Shown here: positions 50,698 through 60,018 of the stretch, one piece after another | How the letters are laid out: the number at the start of each line of letters is the position of its first letter | Numbering within the stretch: the stretch's first letter is position 1 | Assembly (NCBI GenBank): GCA_003218375.1 | Contig: QHNH01000025.1 | Coordinates: 1 to 64,000 of the forward strand | Origin: Verrucomicrobiota bacterium | Lineage (GTDB): Bacteria > Verrucomicrobiota > Verrucomicrobiia > Chthoniobacterales > UBA10450 | Direction of reading: 5' to 3' | Length of the DNA stretch: 64,000 nt | Made by a program: the position numbers and the translations under genes | The notes under the pieces: model-generated | What the model saw: the letters and a program-made list of their open reading frames with translations, nothing else | Databases searched by the model: none | Told to the model about the DNA's origin: nothing

Positions 50698-51308
50698 TCG
50701 CGGTTCATCCTTTCCGCCAGGTGTTCCAACGCCGCCGGCGTAATCAAAATTTTGTCGAACGCGAGCAGTTGCTCGGTATTCACGTTCGCGGCTGTCGCGA
50801 GCAGGACCGGCTTCACGTTCCGGGCCGACCGATATGTGTTCTCGTCGAACGAATCGGAGAGAACCAAAACCTTCCGCGCGTCCGTCTGCTTTTTCACCAT
50901 CGTGACGAACGCCTTCGTTTTCGCTTCCGAGACTGCAAATTTATCGACCGTCAAAACGTCGCCCGCCTTGATCCGCTCGCTCAACGCCTTTTGAAACGCG
51001 AGACGACGCAACGTCTTGGAAGTCTTCTTCGAATAATCGCGCGGGTGCGGACCGAACACGACGCCGCCGCCACGCCACACTGGCGATGACTTGTAGCCGG
51101 CGCGCGCGCGGCCTGTTCCTTTTTGCCGCCACGGTTTCGCGCCGGAGAGGTTAACGGTGGCTTTCGTCTTCGTGCTGGCTGTACCCGAACGGCGCGCCGC
51201 CCGCATCGCCACGACCACATCGTGAAGGGCCTGTGTTCCGCGCCCAGTCTCGATCAACTCGATCTTGGCTTCCTTCGCCGCGGCTGCTGTCAAAACTTTC
51301 GCGCTCAT
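50694..51308 (-). CDS. rplD: 50S ribosomal protein L4
   Basis: GAKPWRQKGTGRARAGYKSSPVWRGGGVVFGPHPRDYSKK. Confidence 0.97.
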   Translation of the reverse strand: MSAKVLTAAAAKEAKIELIETGRGTQALHDVVVAMRAARRSGTASTKTKATVNLSGAKPWRQKGTGRARAGYKSSPVWRGGGVVFGPHPRDYSKKTSKTLRRLAFQKALSERIKAGDVLTVDKFAVSEAKTKAFVTMVKKQTDARKVLVLSDSFDENTYRSARNVKPVLLATAANVNTEQLLAFDKILITPAALEHLAERMNRE

Positions 51309-51958
51309 TATTTCTTCGCGCCTCCTGCTGCTGGGCGCTTGATCGCCGGACGAACCACGACATAACTCCCGTTCGCTCCCGGGACCGCGCCGCTGATCAA
51401 AATTACCTTCTCCGATTCGCGCACCTGCATCACCTGGAGGTTCTGCACGGTCACGCGCTCATCGCCCATGTGACCCGGCATACCCATGTTTTTCCAAATG
51501 CGACCAGGCGTGGAGCGATTGCCAACGGCGCCATTGCGCCGGTGCGTCTTGGAGCCGTGCGCCGCGCCTTGTCCCTGGAAGTTGTGTTTCTTCATCACGC
51601 CCTGGAAACCCTTGCCCTTCGACTTGCCGATGACATCCACCCAATCGCCAGGTTGGAATTGCGTGACGCTCAAATTGATCTCGCCTTCCGGCGCATCAGC
51701 CTTCAAACGGAATTCCTTCATCAGCTTCTTCGGCTCCGAACCAGCCGCCTTGAATTCGCCCAGGAGCGCCTTCGTCACGCGCGATTCTTTCTGCGCGCCG
51801 AAGCCCACTTTGATGGCGGAATATCCATCGTTCTCCGCCGTCACCCGGCGCAGGAGAACGTTATCGCCCGCCGCGATCACGGTCACAGGACGCATCCGAC
51901 CGTTCGCGTCGTAAACGCTGGTCATGCCAATCTTTTGTCCTAGTAAACCGATGCTCAT
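51308..51958 (-). CDS. rplC: 50S ribosomal protein L3
   Basis: IGLLGQKIGMTSVYDANGRMRPVTVIAAG, GKGFQGVMKKHNFQGQGAAHGSKTHRRNGAVG. Confidence 0.97.
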   Translation of the reverse strand: MSIGLLGQKIGMTSVYDANGRMRPVTVIAAGDNVLLRRVTAENDGYSAIKVGFGAQKESRVTKALLGEFKAAGSEPKKLMKEFRLKADAPEGEINLSVTQFQPGDWVDVIGKSKGKGFQGVMKKHNFQGQGAAHGSKTHRRNGAVGNRSTPGRIWKNMGMPGHMGDERVTVQNLQVMQVRESEKVILISGAVPGANGSYVVVRPAIKRPAAGGAKK

Positions 51959-51975
51959 TTTGGGAAAGCGATTGA

Positions 51976-52058
51976 ATCTGGAAGCCAGGAAGCCATGAAT
52001 TTCTCTGAATAATTTCTGTCTTGGTCTTTACCAATTCCTGGTTTCCTGGGTTCCAGAT
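51976..52058. repeat. Inverted, internally iterated 8-bp repeat (ATCTGGAAGCCAGGAAGCCA ... TTCCTGGTTTCCTGGGTTCCAGAT)
   Basis: Direct reading of the rpsJ-rplC spacer. Confidence 0.85.
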
Positions 52059-52369
52059 TAAATTTTAATCGTAATGTCCACGCCCGCCGGCAGGTTCAGT
52101 TTCTTCAGCTCATCGACCGTTTTCGCGGTCGGCTCGATGATGTCGAGCAGGCGTTTGTGGGTGCGAATCTCAAATTGGTCCATCGACTTTTTGTCGACGT
52201 GAGGGGAACGGTTCACGGTGAATTTCTCGATCAAAGTCGGGAGCGGAATCGGACCCGCCACGCGCGCGCCCGTGCGCTTCGCGGTCTCCACGATGTCGAT
52301 CGCGGATTGATCCAGCATCCGGTGATCGAACGCCTTCAAACGGATGCGGATTCGTTGGCCGTTCGTCAT
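52058..52369 (-). CDS. rpsJ: 30S ribosomal protein S10
   Basis: [40 protein letters not shown]. Confidence 0.97.
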   Translation of the reverse strand: MTNGQRIRIRLKAFDHRMLDQSAIDIVETAKRTGARVAGPIPLPTLIEKFTVNRSPHVDKKSMDQFEIRTHKRLLDIIEPTAKTVDELKKLNLPAGVDITIKI

Positions 52370-54543
52370 TTCGTCTCCTTCTGATCGAGAATCGCTGCGA
52401 CCAACTGCTGCGGCACCTGCTCGAAATGCGATGGCTCCATCGAGTAACTCGACCGGCCTTTCGAAAGCGAACGGATCGCCGTCGCGTAACCAAACATTTC
52501 CGCGAGCGGCGCCTCCGCATTGACGATCGTGAGATTGCCGCGCGCTTCGATGCTGTTGACCTTGGCACGACGACGATTCAAATCGCCGATAATGTCGCCC
52601 TGATATTCTTCCGGCGTCGAGTTTTCGACTTTCATGATCGGCTCGAGCAGGATCGGCTTCGCTTTCTTGAACGCATCTTTGACCGCGAAAATCGCCGCGA
52701 GCTTGAACGCCATTTCGTTCGAATCGACGTCGTGATACGAGCCATCGGTGATGTCGATGTGCGCATCGATGACCTGATAGCCACCGACGACGCCGTTGAG
52801 CATCGCTTCTTCAATGCCCTTCTTGCAGGCCGGGATGTATTCCTTCGGAATATTTCCGCCGACAACCTTGTTCTCGATGGTAATGCCTTTGCCACGCTCG
52901 TTCGGATGAACCTTGATAATGACATGGCCGTATTGACCGCGACCGCCTGATTGCTTGATGAGCTTGCCTTCGCCGTCCGCCAGCGCGGTGATCGTCTCGC
53001 GGTAAGCGATCTGCGGCTTGCCCGCGTTCGCGTCCACCTTGAACTCGCGGAACATGCGGTCCCGAATGATCTCCAAATGCAATTCGCCCATGCCGGCGAT
53101 GATCGTCTGGCCCGTGTCTTCGTGCGTATAGACTTTGAAAGTCGGGTCCTCTTCGGACAACCGCTGCAAAGCGATGCCCATTTTTTCCTGGTCCTGCTTC
53201 GTCTTCGGCTCGATCGCCATCGAGATAACCGGATCGGGAAACGACGGCGGCTCGAGCAGGATCGTATGGTCCTCGTCGCAGAGCGTGTCGCCCGTCGTGA
53301 TATTCTTGATTCCGACGATCGCCGCGATGTCGCCCGAGTAACAAGTCTCGATGTCTTCGCGCTTGTCCGCCTGGATTTGAATCAAGCGGCTGATGCGCTC
53401 GCGCTTGTTCGTGCGCGGATTGTAAACCGTGTCGCCTTTCGAAAGTGTGCCGGAATAAACGCGGAAGAAAACCAGCTTGCCCACGAACGGATCGCTCCAA
53501 AGCTTGAACGCGAGCGAGCAGAAATTGCCGTTGTCGTCCGTGAGCGCTTCCATCTTCTCGTGCGTGTCCGGCTCCATGCCGATGGCTGGCGGAATGTCGA
53601 GCGGACTAGGCAGATAATCGATGACCGCATCGACGAGATACTGGACGCCCTTATTCTTAAAAGCGGATCCGCCAACAACAGGAACAAATTTGTTCGCGAT
53701 CGTTTGCCGGCGAATTCCAGCCTTCAGCTGCTCTGGTGTGACCGGTTTTTCTTCCAGTACCAGCTCAGCGACTTCGTCATCGAGGTTCGAGATTTGTTCG
53801 ACGAGATCGTCGTAGGCTTTATCCACAGCGGCCTTGTACTCATCCGGTACTTCGGCCAGCTCGTAAACCGAGCCCATCTCATCGCTGTCGGAATAAATGA
53901 CGGCCTTCTTGTTTACGACGTCGAGCTGACCTTTCAGGTAATCTTCTCTGCCCAGCGGAATCAGAACCGGCCAGGCGTTCGCCGCCAGTTTCTTCCGCAT
54001 CGAATCGATCGACATGACGAAGTCCGCGCCGACGCGGTCCATCTTATTAATGAAGGCAATCCGTGGAACGTTGTATTTGTTCGCCTGCCGCCAGACCGTT
54101 TCCGATTGCGGCTGGACACCAGCGACCGCATCGAACACGGCGATCGCGCCGTCGAGCACGCGGAGCGAACGTTCCACCTCGGCCGTGAAATCCACGTGAC
54201 CGGGCGTGTCGATGATGTTCACCCGCATCTTGATGCCCTCGAAAGTCTTGAAGACATCGGGCTCCGGCTTCTGCATCCAGGCGCAGGTCGTCGCGGCGGA
54301 AGTGATCGTGATGCCGCGCTCGCGTTCCTGCTCCATCCAGTCCGTCACGGTGGTGCCTTCGTGCACTTCACCGATCTTGTGGATCATGCCGGTGTAAAAA
54401 AGAATGCGCTCCGTCAGCGTCGTCTTGCCCGCGTCAATGTGCGCGGCGATCCCGATGTTTCGCGTCCGCTCGAGCGGGAACTTCCGGTCCGGCGAATTCG
54501 GATTCGCCGTCGCCTTGGGTTTATCGAGAGTCGCCGTAGCCAT
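52366..54543 (-). CDS. fusA: Elongation factor G
   Basis: [59 protein letters not shown]. Confidence 0.98.
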   Translation of the reverse strand: MATATLDKPKATANPNSPDRKFPLERTRNIGIAAHIDAGKTTLTERILFYTGMIHKIGEVHEGTTVTDWMEQERERGITITSAATTCAWMQKPEPDVFKTFEGIKMRVNIIDTPGHVDFTAEVERSLRVLDGAIAVFDAVAGVQPQSETVWRQANKYNVPRIAFINKMDRVGADFVMSIDSMRKKLAANAWPVLIPLGREDYLKGQLDVVNKKAVIYSDSDEMGSVYELAEVPDEYKAAVDKAYDDLVEQISNLDDEVAELVLEEKPVTPEQLKAGIRRQTIANKFVPVVGGSAFKNKGVQYLVDAVIDYLPSPLDIPPAIGMEPDTHEKMEALTDDNGNFCSLAFKLWSDPFVGKLVFFRVYSGTLSKGDTVYNPRTNKRERISRLIQIQADKREDIETCYSGDIAAIVGIKNITTGDTLCDEDHTILLEPPSFPDPVISMAIEPKTKQDQEKMGIALQRLSEEDPTFKVYTHEDTGQTIIAGMGELHLEIIRDRMFREFKVDANAGKPQIAYRETITALADGEGKLIKQSGGRGQYGHVIIKVHPNERGKGITIENKVVGGNIPKEYIPACKKGIEEAMLNGVVGGYQVIDAHIDITDGSYHDVDSNEMAFKLAAIFAVKDAFKKAKPILLEPIMKVENSTPEEYQGDIIGDLNRRRAKVNSIEARGNLTIVNAEAPLAEMFGYATAIRSLSKGRSSYSMEPSHFEQVPQQLVAAILDQKETK

Positions 54544-54551
54544 AAGATCAA

Positions 54552-54704
54552 AATGACGAATGACGAATAACGAATGACGAAGTAAGGCCGAAGCCCAAAT
54601 GACGAAACATCGTCACTGCGCTTCGCACCCTTCGTTTTTCGTTTTCGTTCATCGTTTCGTGTTTCGTCATTCCTTCGTCATTCGTCATTCGTGCTTCGTC
54701 ATTT
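54552..54704. repeat. TGACGAA-type iterated inverted repeat, fusA-rpsG spacer
   Basis: AATGACGAATGACGAATAACGAATGACGAAG ... TTCGTCATTCCTTCGTCATTCGTCATTCGTGCTTCGTCATT. Confidence 0.85.
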
Positions 54705-54714
54705 CGCGTAGCGT

Positions 54715-55188
54715 TCACCAGCGGAAATGGGCAAAGGCGCGGTTCGCTTGCGCCATTTTGTGAGTGTCGTCGCGTTTCTTGATCGCGTTACCCTGGCCTG
54801 ACGCAGCGTCTTTGAGTTCAGCCGCGAGCGCTTCGGCCATCGGCATGCCGCGACGGTTATCGGCGTATTGCACGATCCAGCGCATCGCGAGAGATACCTG
54901 GCGCGCCGGCGTCACTTCCATCGGCACCTGATAGGTGGCGCCACCGACCCGGCGTGATTTTACTTCGAGGCGCGGCCGGACATTCTCCAGCGCCTTGTTA
55001 ACGATTTCGAGCGGATCGACCGCGTCTGAGCCTTCGCGCGATTTATCGATCGCGGTGTAAACGATCCGTTCCGCGAGCGACTTCTTGCCTCGCTTCATCA
55101 CGGTGGAAATGAGGCGCGCGACCGCGGGACTTCCGTAACGCGAGTCGAGCTTCTCCTCTTTTTTGTAAACTTTCCGCCGGCGAGACAT
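54715..55188 (-). CDS. rpsG: 30S ribosomal protein S7
   Basis: [44 protein letters not shown]. Confidence 0.97.
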   Translation of the reverse strand: MSRRRKVYKKEEKLDSRYGSPAVARLISTVMKRGKKSLAERIVYTAIDKSREGSDAVDPLEIVNKALENVRPRLEVKSRRVGGATYQVPMEVTPARQVSLAMRWIVQYADNRRGMPMAEALAAELKDAASGQGNAIKKRDDTHKMAQANRAFAHFRW

Positions 55189-55228
55189 GGATTGCGTTCA
55201 GAGTTGTCAGGTTAGAGTTCAGAGTCCC

Positions 55229-55336
55229 AATGACGAATGACGAATGACGAATGACGAAGGCCCGTCATTGCGCCTGCAGTTTTCCTCGTTTCGCCATTCA
55301 TTCGATTCGTCATTCGTCATTAGAAATTCGTCATTC
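55229..55336. repeat. TGACGAA-type iterated inverted repeat, rpsG-rpsL spacer
   Basis: AATGACGAATGACGAATGACGAATGACGAAGG ... GATTCGTCATTCGTCATTAGAAATTCGTCATT. Confidence 0.85.
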
Positions 55337-55347
55337 CGCGTCAGCGG

Positions 55348-55761
55348 CTACTTCTTCGGCTTGGCTTCCTTGGCCGCGGCTTCTCCGGCGGCTTTCGGAC
55401 GCTTCGCGCCATATTTCGATCGGCTCCGGCGGCGGCCATCCACCCCGAGGCTGTCGAGCGTTCCCCGCACAATGTGGTAACGCACGCCCGGCAAATCTTT
55501 CACCCGTCCGCCCCGCACCAGCACGATCGAATGCTCCTGCAGGTTGTGCCCTTCGCCGGGAATGTAGGCAATCACTTCCTGGCCATTCGTCAACCGCACT
55601 TTCGCCACTTTTCGCAGGGCGGAATTCGGCTTCTTCGGCGTGCGGGTCATGACCTGCGTGCAAACGCCGCGGCGCTGGGGACAATTCTTCAGGGCCGGTG
55701 ATTTGGATTTCACCGAGACCTTCTTTCGTCCCTTGCGAATTAGCTGATTGATTGTTGGCAT
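55348..55761 (-). CDS. rpsL: 30S ribosomal protein S12
   Basis: [63 protein letters not shown]; start corrected. Confidence 0.97.
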   Translation of the reverse strand: MPTINQLIRKGRKKVSVKSKSPALKNCPQRRGVCTQVMTRTPKKPNSALRKVAKVRLTNGQEVIAYIPGEGHNLQEHSIVLVRGGRVKDLPGVRYHIVRGTLDSLGVDGRRRSRSKYGAKRPKAAGEAAAKEAKPKK

Positions 55762-55951
55762 CTTCGTTAAATTAAAAGCCGCCCGATCTTCAAATCCGGG
55801 CGACAAAAAAACCGCACAGGCCGGCGCGCTATCTACCCCACGCTCTTCCCACGCACCTGATGCGGAGAGCGGGCAATATAGGAACGATTCCCCAGCCCGC
55901 AACAATATTTTCACGGCATTTTCTCCCGGAGGCCGCTTTTATTTTTTTGAC

Positions 55952-55994
55952 TTGACGCCGCCTCACATTTCTCTATTTTCTGTCTAGACAGAAA
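55952..55994 (+). promoter_or_regulatory. Putative sigma70-type promoter (TTGACG-16 bp-TATTTT) overlapped by an 18-bp palindrome TTTCTGTCTAGACAGAAA
   Basis: Directly upstream of the MarR/GbsR-type gene; palindrome 55977-55994 overlaps the -10 and likely start region. Confidence 0.65.
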
Positions 55995-56006
55995 GGACGG
56001 AACAAC

Positions 56007-56546
56007 GTGAAAGACCTGCCGCCAGTCGCCCAAAAATTCATCCTTCACTGGGGTGAGATGGGGACGCGATGGGGAATCAATCGCACCGTGGCCCAGGTCC
56101 ACGCTCTCCTCTTCCTTTCCGAGAAGCCGCTCCCAGCGGATGAAATCGCCCGGACGCTCGGTGTCGCCCGCTCGAACATCAGCACCAGCCTGCATGAACT
56201 CCAGAACTGGGGCATCGTCCGCGTCGTTCATCTTGCCGGGGATCGTCGCGATCACTTCGAATCGATGAAAGACGTTTTCGCCATGTTCCGGGTCATCGCG
56301 CGCGAGCGAAAAAAGCGGGAGATAGAACCGACCTTGCGGGTCCTGCGGGATTGTATCGCGGAAGCGAGTAAACCGAAAGCGGCCGCGCCCCACACCCGCG
56401 AACGCCTGGCCGACCTGGTGAATTTCTTCGAGATCGCGACCAGCGCCTACGACCAGATGGAAAAACTGCCAACGCCGGCTGTGTTGAAGCTGGCGAAACT
56501 TGGGGACAGGGCCTTCAGGCTCCTGGGAATTTCCGCCGCCCCCTAA
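56007..56546 (+). CDS. GbsR/MarR-family transcriptional regulator
   Basis: MGTRWGINRTVAQVHALLFLSEKPLPADEIARTLGVARSNISTSLHELQNWGIVRVVHLAGDRRDHFES. Confidence 0.9.
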   Translation: MKDLPPVAQKFILHWGEMGTRWGINRTVAQVHALLFLSEKPLPADEIARTLGVARSNISTSLHELQNWGIVRVVHLAGDRRDHFESMKDVFAMFRVIARERKKREIEPTLRVLRDCIAEASKPKAAAPHTRERLADLVNFFEIATSAYDQMEKLPTPAVLKLAKLGDRAFRLLGISAAP

Positions 56547-56560
56547 AAAAAAATTGCCCT

Positions 56561-57883
56561 ATGATTTCTGAGCTGACAGAAATAACAGAAGGAGCGGAAG
56601 TGAATTCCTTCCGCGGCTGGATCTTCTACGATGAGGATTGCGGTTTCTGCCGTAATCTCGTCCTCCGTTTGGAGCGCGTCTTTGCGAAGCGCGGTTTCTA
56701 CTTCGAGCCGTTGCAGCGTCAGTGGGTTCGGGACCGACTAGACCTTACTCCACCGCAGGCGCTTGAAGAGATGCGCGTACTTACGGCAGACGCCCAGGTG
56801 TGCGGTGGCACCGATGCGGTGATCTTCCTCGCTCGGCAGCTCTGGTGGGCGGCGCCGTTCGCGGCGCTGGCCCGATTCGCCTTCATCCATGTCTTGGTGG
56901 ATCGCTTGTATCGCTGGGTCGCAGCTCAGCGCAGGTGCGCCCCAAAACTCGGAGGGACGTGCTTCCGCACGTCCCACTCTGCTAGGAACGCGTTGCCTCG
57001 AAGAATGGGACATGCAGAAGCACGTCGCTCCGAATATGGGTGGTTCGCTTTACTTCTCCTCCCGCTGCTCGGGCTGAGTACAAAGCCATTCCTGCCCGCC
57101 TGGGGCTTCATGTGGGCAATGGCCTTTGCGATTTTCTTCGCATGCAAATGGCTCACGCTCGGAATCGCGCTGAGAAGATCCAAGAGCGCCTCTCCCTTTC
57201 GCGCGCTGGCCTATCTCGTCGCGTGGCCAGGAATGGACGCAAAGCGCTTTCTGTCGCGAGATCCCGCGCCGCGGGTTCCTATTTCGACGATGCTGAAAAC
57301 TGCTGTTGTGGCGATTGCTCGAATCTTGGTTGGAATATCCTTGCTCTTCGCGATCGCGCGACGCGTCCACGATCCGATTCTCGCTGGCTGGATCGGAATG
57401 GTCGGGATGATTTTACTCCTGCACTTCGGGCTTTTCTCCCTCCTCAGCGCGGGATGGCGCACCGTGCGCATCGACGCGGCACCGATCATGGATGCTCCGC
57501 TGCGCTCCACGTCAGTCGCTGAATTTTGGGGCCGCCGCTGGAACGGTGCGTTTAACGATCTCGCCCTCGGTTTGGTTTTTCGTCCCATGGCACGCCGAGT
57601 CGGCGCGACGACAGCGACCGTCGCGGCGTTCGCAGTTTCCGGACTAATCCACGAGATGGTGATTTCGCTTCCGGCCGGCGCGGGCTTCGGATTACCAACC
57701 GGTTACTTCCTTCTTCAGGGCCTGGCAATCCTCGCCCAACGTAAATGGGCGGTCCTACGCGGCGATATTTCGGGCTGGCTCTTCACCATGATCATTGTCG
57801 CCGCGCCCGCGTCCTGGCTCTTTCATCCACCGTTCGTCCGGCGCGTGATCATTCCGTTTATGCAGGCGATCGGAGCGCTATGA
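56561..57883 (+). CDS. Fusion of DCC (DUF393) thiol-disulfide oxidoreductase-like domain and MBOAT/wax-synthase-like acyltransferase domain
   Basis: IFYDEDCGFCRNLVLRLE (DCC) and FWGRRWNGAFNDLALGLVFRP...VSGLIHEMVIS (MBOAT/wax synthase-like); a palindromic element encodes the junction. Confidence 0.8.
   Translation: MISELTEITEGAEVNSFRGWIFYDEDCGFCRNLVLRLERVFAKRGFYFEPLQRQWVRDRLDLTPPQALEEMRVLTADAQVCGGTDAVIFLARQLWWAAPFAALARFAFIHVLVDRLYRWVAAQRRCAPKLGGTCFRTSHSARNALPRRMGHAEARRSEYGWFALLLLPLLGLSTKPFLPAWGFMWAMAFAIFFACKWLTLGIALRRSKSASPFRALAYLVAWPGMDAKRFLSRDPAPRVPISTMLKTAVVAIARILVGISLLFAIARRVHDPILAGWIGMVGMILLLHFGLFSLLSAGWRTVRIDAAPIMDAPLRSTSVAEFWGRRWNGAFNDLALGLVFRPMARRVGATTATVAAFAVSGLIHEMVISLPAGAGFGLPTGYFLLQGLAILAQRKWAVLRGDISGWLFTMIIVAAPASWLFHPPFVRRVIIPFMQAIGAL
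56949..57033. repeat. 85-bp palindromic element inside the DCC-MBOAT reading frame
   Basis: TCGGAGGGACGTGCTTCCGCACGTCCCACTCT...AGAATGGGACATGCAGAAGCACGTCGCTCCGA; 16/17-bp terminal inverted repeat. Confidence 0.8.
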
Positions 57884-58290
57884 AAACGTTGCTTCTCGTT
57901 GGTGGGCTTTTGCACTTCGTGATTTTGATCGCGAGCGCACTCACGCCGCGCGTCCTCGATTGGCGAGCGAACCTCGCGGCGCTGCATCCATTCCTGCGCC
58001 GGCTCTTCTGGGTTTACGGCTGCTTCATCGTGCTGGTAATTATTTCTTTCGGACTAATCACGCTGCTCAATGCGGATGAGCTCTCCTCAGACACTCCCCT
58101 TGCCCGCTCGGTCTGCGCGATGATCGCGATCTTCTGGCTGGCGCGTCTGGCCGTGCAGTTCTTCGTTTTCGATGTGCGAGAGTTTCTCACCACGACATTT
58201 TTGCGGCTCGGCTATCACGGGCTGACTCTTCTCTTCACCGCGCTGGTCTTTATTTACGGTTGCGCAGCGCTCAACCTGCACCCGATATGA
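57880..58290 (+). CDS. Small integral membrane protein
   Basis: MKTLLLVGGLLHFVILIASALTPRVLDW...; ATGA overlap with upstream gene. Confidence 0.75.
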   Translation: MKTLLLVGGLLHFVILIASALTPRVLDWRANLAALHPFLRRLFWVYGCFIVLVIISFGLITLLNADELSSDTPLARSVCAMIAIFWLARLAVQFFVFDVREFLTTTFLRLGYHGLTLLFTALVFIYGCAALNLHPI

Positions 58291-59201
58291 AACGAATCAT
58301 TCTAGCAGGCGGCAGCGGTTTCGTTGGTCAGTCGCTTGCACCCCGTCTCGTCGCGAAAAGTTATGACGTCGTAGTGCTGGGGCGCGGCACGGCGCACCGG
58401 AAGGACGGAGTCGATTATTTGCAGTGGGATGGAGAAACAGTCAGCGATTGGGCAAGCGCGGTTGATAGCGCGGAAGCAATCGTCAACCTCACCGGCAAGA
58501 ACATAAACTGCCGTCACACTGAAGAGAATCGGCTAGAGATCATTCGTTCCCGTGTCGACTCGGTCCGCGTTCTCGGCGAAGCGATCGCAAAATGCGCGAG
58601 GCCGCCGAAGGTTTTCGTGCAGGTCAGCGGTGTCGGTTACTACGGGGATACCGGCGACCAGGTGGCCGATGAAGACGCGCCGCCCGGGAACGATTTCACA
58701 GCGAAAGTCTGCCGGCAATGGGAAGGCGCCTTCGACGCGCTGACCTTGCCCGCGACGCGCAAGATCGTTTTGCGACTTGGAGTTGTCCTTGGCCGAGAAG
58801 GCGGCGCTCTTCCGATCCTGGAAAAGTTAACTCGCTGGTTCCTCGGCGGCGCAGTCGGGAACGGTCGTCAGTTCATCAGCTGGATTCATGTCGCCGACGT
58901 CGTGCGGATGTTTGTTTCAGCGATCGAAAGCGCGGAGCTAACCCGCGTATTCAACACAACCTCCCCGGAACCGGTAACGAACAGCGAATTCATGCGCGGG
59001 CTGCGTCGCGCGCTCCATCGGCCTTGGAGTCCGCCCGTGCCGGCGCCACTCGCGCGAGCGGGCGCCTGGCTGATGGGCACGGAGGGCGATCTCGCGCTCT
59101 TGAGTTCTCGCTGCGTCCCGCGCCGGTTCTTGAAACACGGATTCCTTCTCGAATTCCCAACCTTGCGAGCTGCACTCGCCGACCTCTACGCAACAAAATG
59201 A
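58287..59201 (+). CDS. TIGR01777-type NAD-dependent epimerase/sugar nucleotide epimerase
   Basis: KRIILAGGSGFVGQSLAPRLVAKSYDVVVLGRG, VNLTGKNINCRHTEENR, FVQVSGVGYYGDTGDQ. Confidence 0.88.
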   Translation: MKRIILAGGSGFVGQSLAPRLVAKSYDVVVLGRGTAHRKDGVDYLQWDGETVSDWASAVDSAEAIVNLTGKNINCRHTEENRLEIIRSRVDSVRVLGEAIAKCARPPKVFVQVSGVGYYGDTGDQVADEDAPPGNDFTAKVCRQWEGAFDALTLPATRKIVLRLGVVLGREGGALPILEKLTRWFLGGAVGNGRQFISWIHVADVVRMFVSAIESAELTRVFNTTSPEPVTNSEFMRGLRRALHRPWSPPVPAPLARAGAWLMGTEGDLALLSSRCVPRRFLKHGFLLEFPTLRAALADLYATK

Positions 59202-59629
59202 AACTGTTCCTCGATAATCTCGAACTTTTCCTTCGACTTGCCGCGCTGGCACAGCTCGGTGTCGCAGTCCTGAACCTGTTCCTTGTCCGGATCATGAAAT
59301 GGCAGCGCGATCTGGTCAGCGCGCCGCTTCTTATTCGCGAGGTCTTTCAGATCCATATCTATTTCATCTCGATCACGCTCGCGGTTTTCGGGGCGTTGAC
59401 CTGGCGGTTTGCGGGCGAGATTGCGAATGCCGCGCATCCCATCTGCGTTTGGCTCGCGATCGGCATCGGCGTCTTCTGGGCGATCCGCTCGGTCATGCAA
59501 TGGTCGCACTACAGCGCAGTGCATTGGCGCGGCGATCGGTTGCGCACTTTCATTCATTGGATGCTGTTTCTCGGCTACGGACTATTCGCGGCGGTCTACT
59601 TCACGGCAGCTGCGCGCGGCGTGTTATGA
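59198..59629 (+). CDS. Integral membrane protein of unknown function
   Basis: MKLFLDNLELFLRLAALAQLGVAVLNLFLVRIMKW...; ATGA overlap with upstream gene. Confidence 0.75.
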   Translation: MKLFLDNLELFLRLAALAQLGVAVLNLFLVRIMKWQRDLVSAPLLIREVFQIHIYFISITLAVFGALTWRFAGEIANAAHPICVWLAIGIGVFWAIRSVMQWSHYSAVHWRGDRLRTFIHWMLFLGYGLFAAVYFTAAARGVL

Positions 59630-60012
59630 AAATGGCGGTCACAGTTTGCCGGCTTTCATTAGGCGCGGTCTGGTTCTACGAAGGTCTCGTCCCAAAACTT
59701 CTCTTTGTGCGCCCGGACCAAGTCGATCTCGTCCGGCGCTCCGGCATCTATTTTGGAACGCCGGAGTTTTTCCTGCAGTTGTTGGGCGCGGCGCAGGTCG
59801 CGTTCGCGATCTGGCTGCTGACAGGTTTCGCGGAACGACTGGCAGTCGCAATCGCTACCATCGGCATGTGGATCCTGATCGTGCTCGTCGCGATGGCGAA
59901 TCCGACGATGCTGACCGATCCCTACGGCGCGCTCGTCAAAGACCTTTGCCTGACAGCGTGTGCCTACACGGTCTGGTCGCTCTCCCCTTCAATCGTTAGG
60001 CCAGCAACCTGA
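59626..60012 (+). CDS. DoxX-like membrane protein
   Basis: MKMAVTVCRLSLGAVWFYEGLVPKLLF...LLGAAQVAFAIWLLTGFAERLAVAIATIGM; ATGA overlap. Confidence 0.75.
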   Translation: MKMAVTVCRLSLGAVWFYEGLVPKLLFVRPDQVDLVRRSGIYFGTPEFFLQLLGAAQVAFAIWLLTGFAERLAVAIATIGMWILIVLVAMANPTMLTDPYGALVKDLCLTACAYTVWSLSPSIVRPAT

Positions 60013-60018
60013 CTGCAC

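Noticed and set aside
55777-55803. Attenuator-like hairpin in the rpsL leader (CGCCCGGATTTGAAGATCGGGCGGC)
   Set aside because: Short stem with weak loop and no obvious U-tract; could be chance in GC-rich DNA, so not claimed as a feature.
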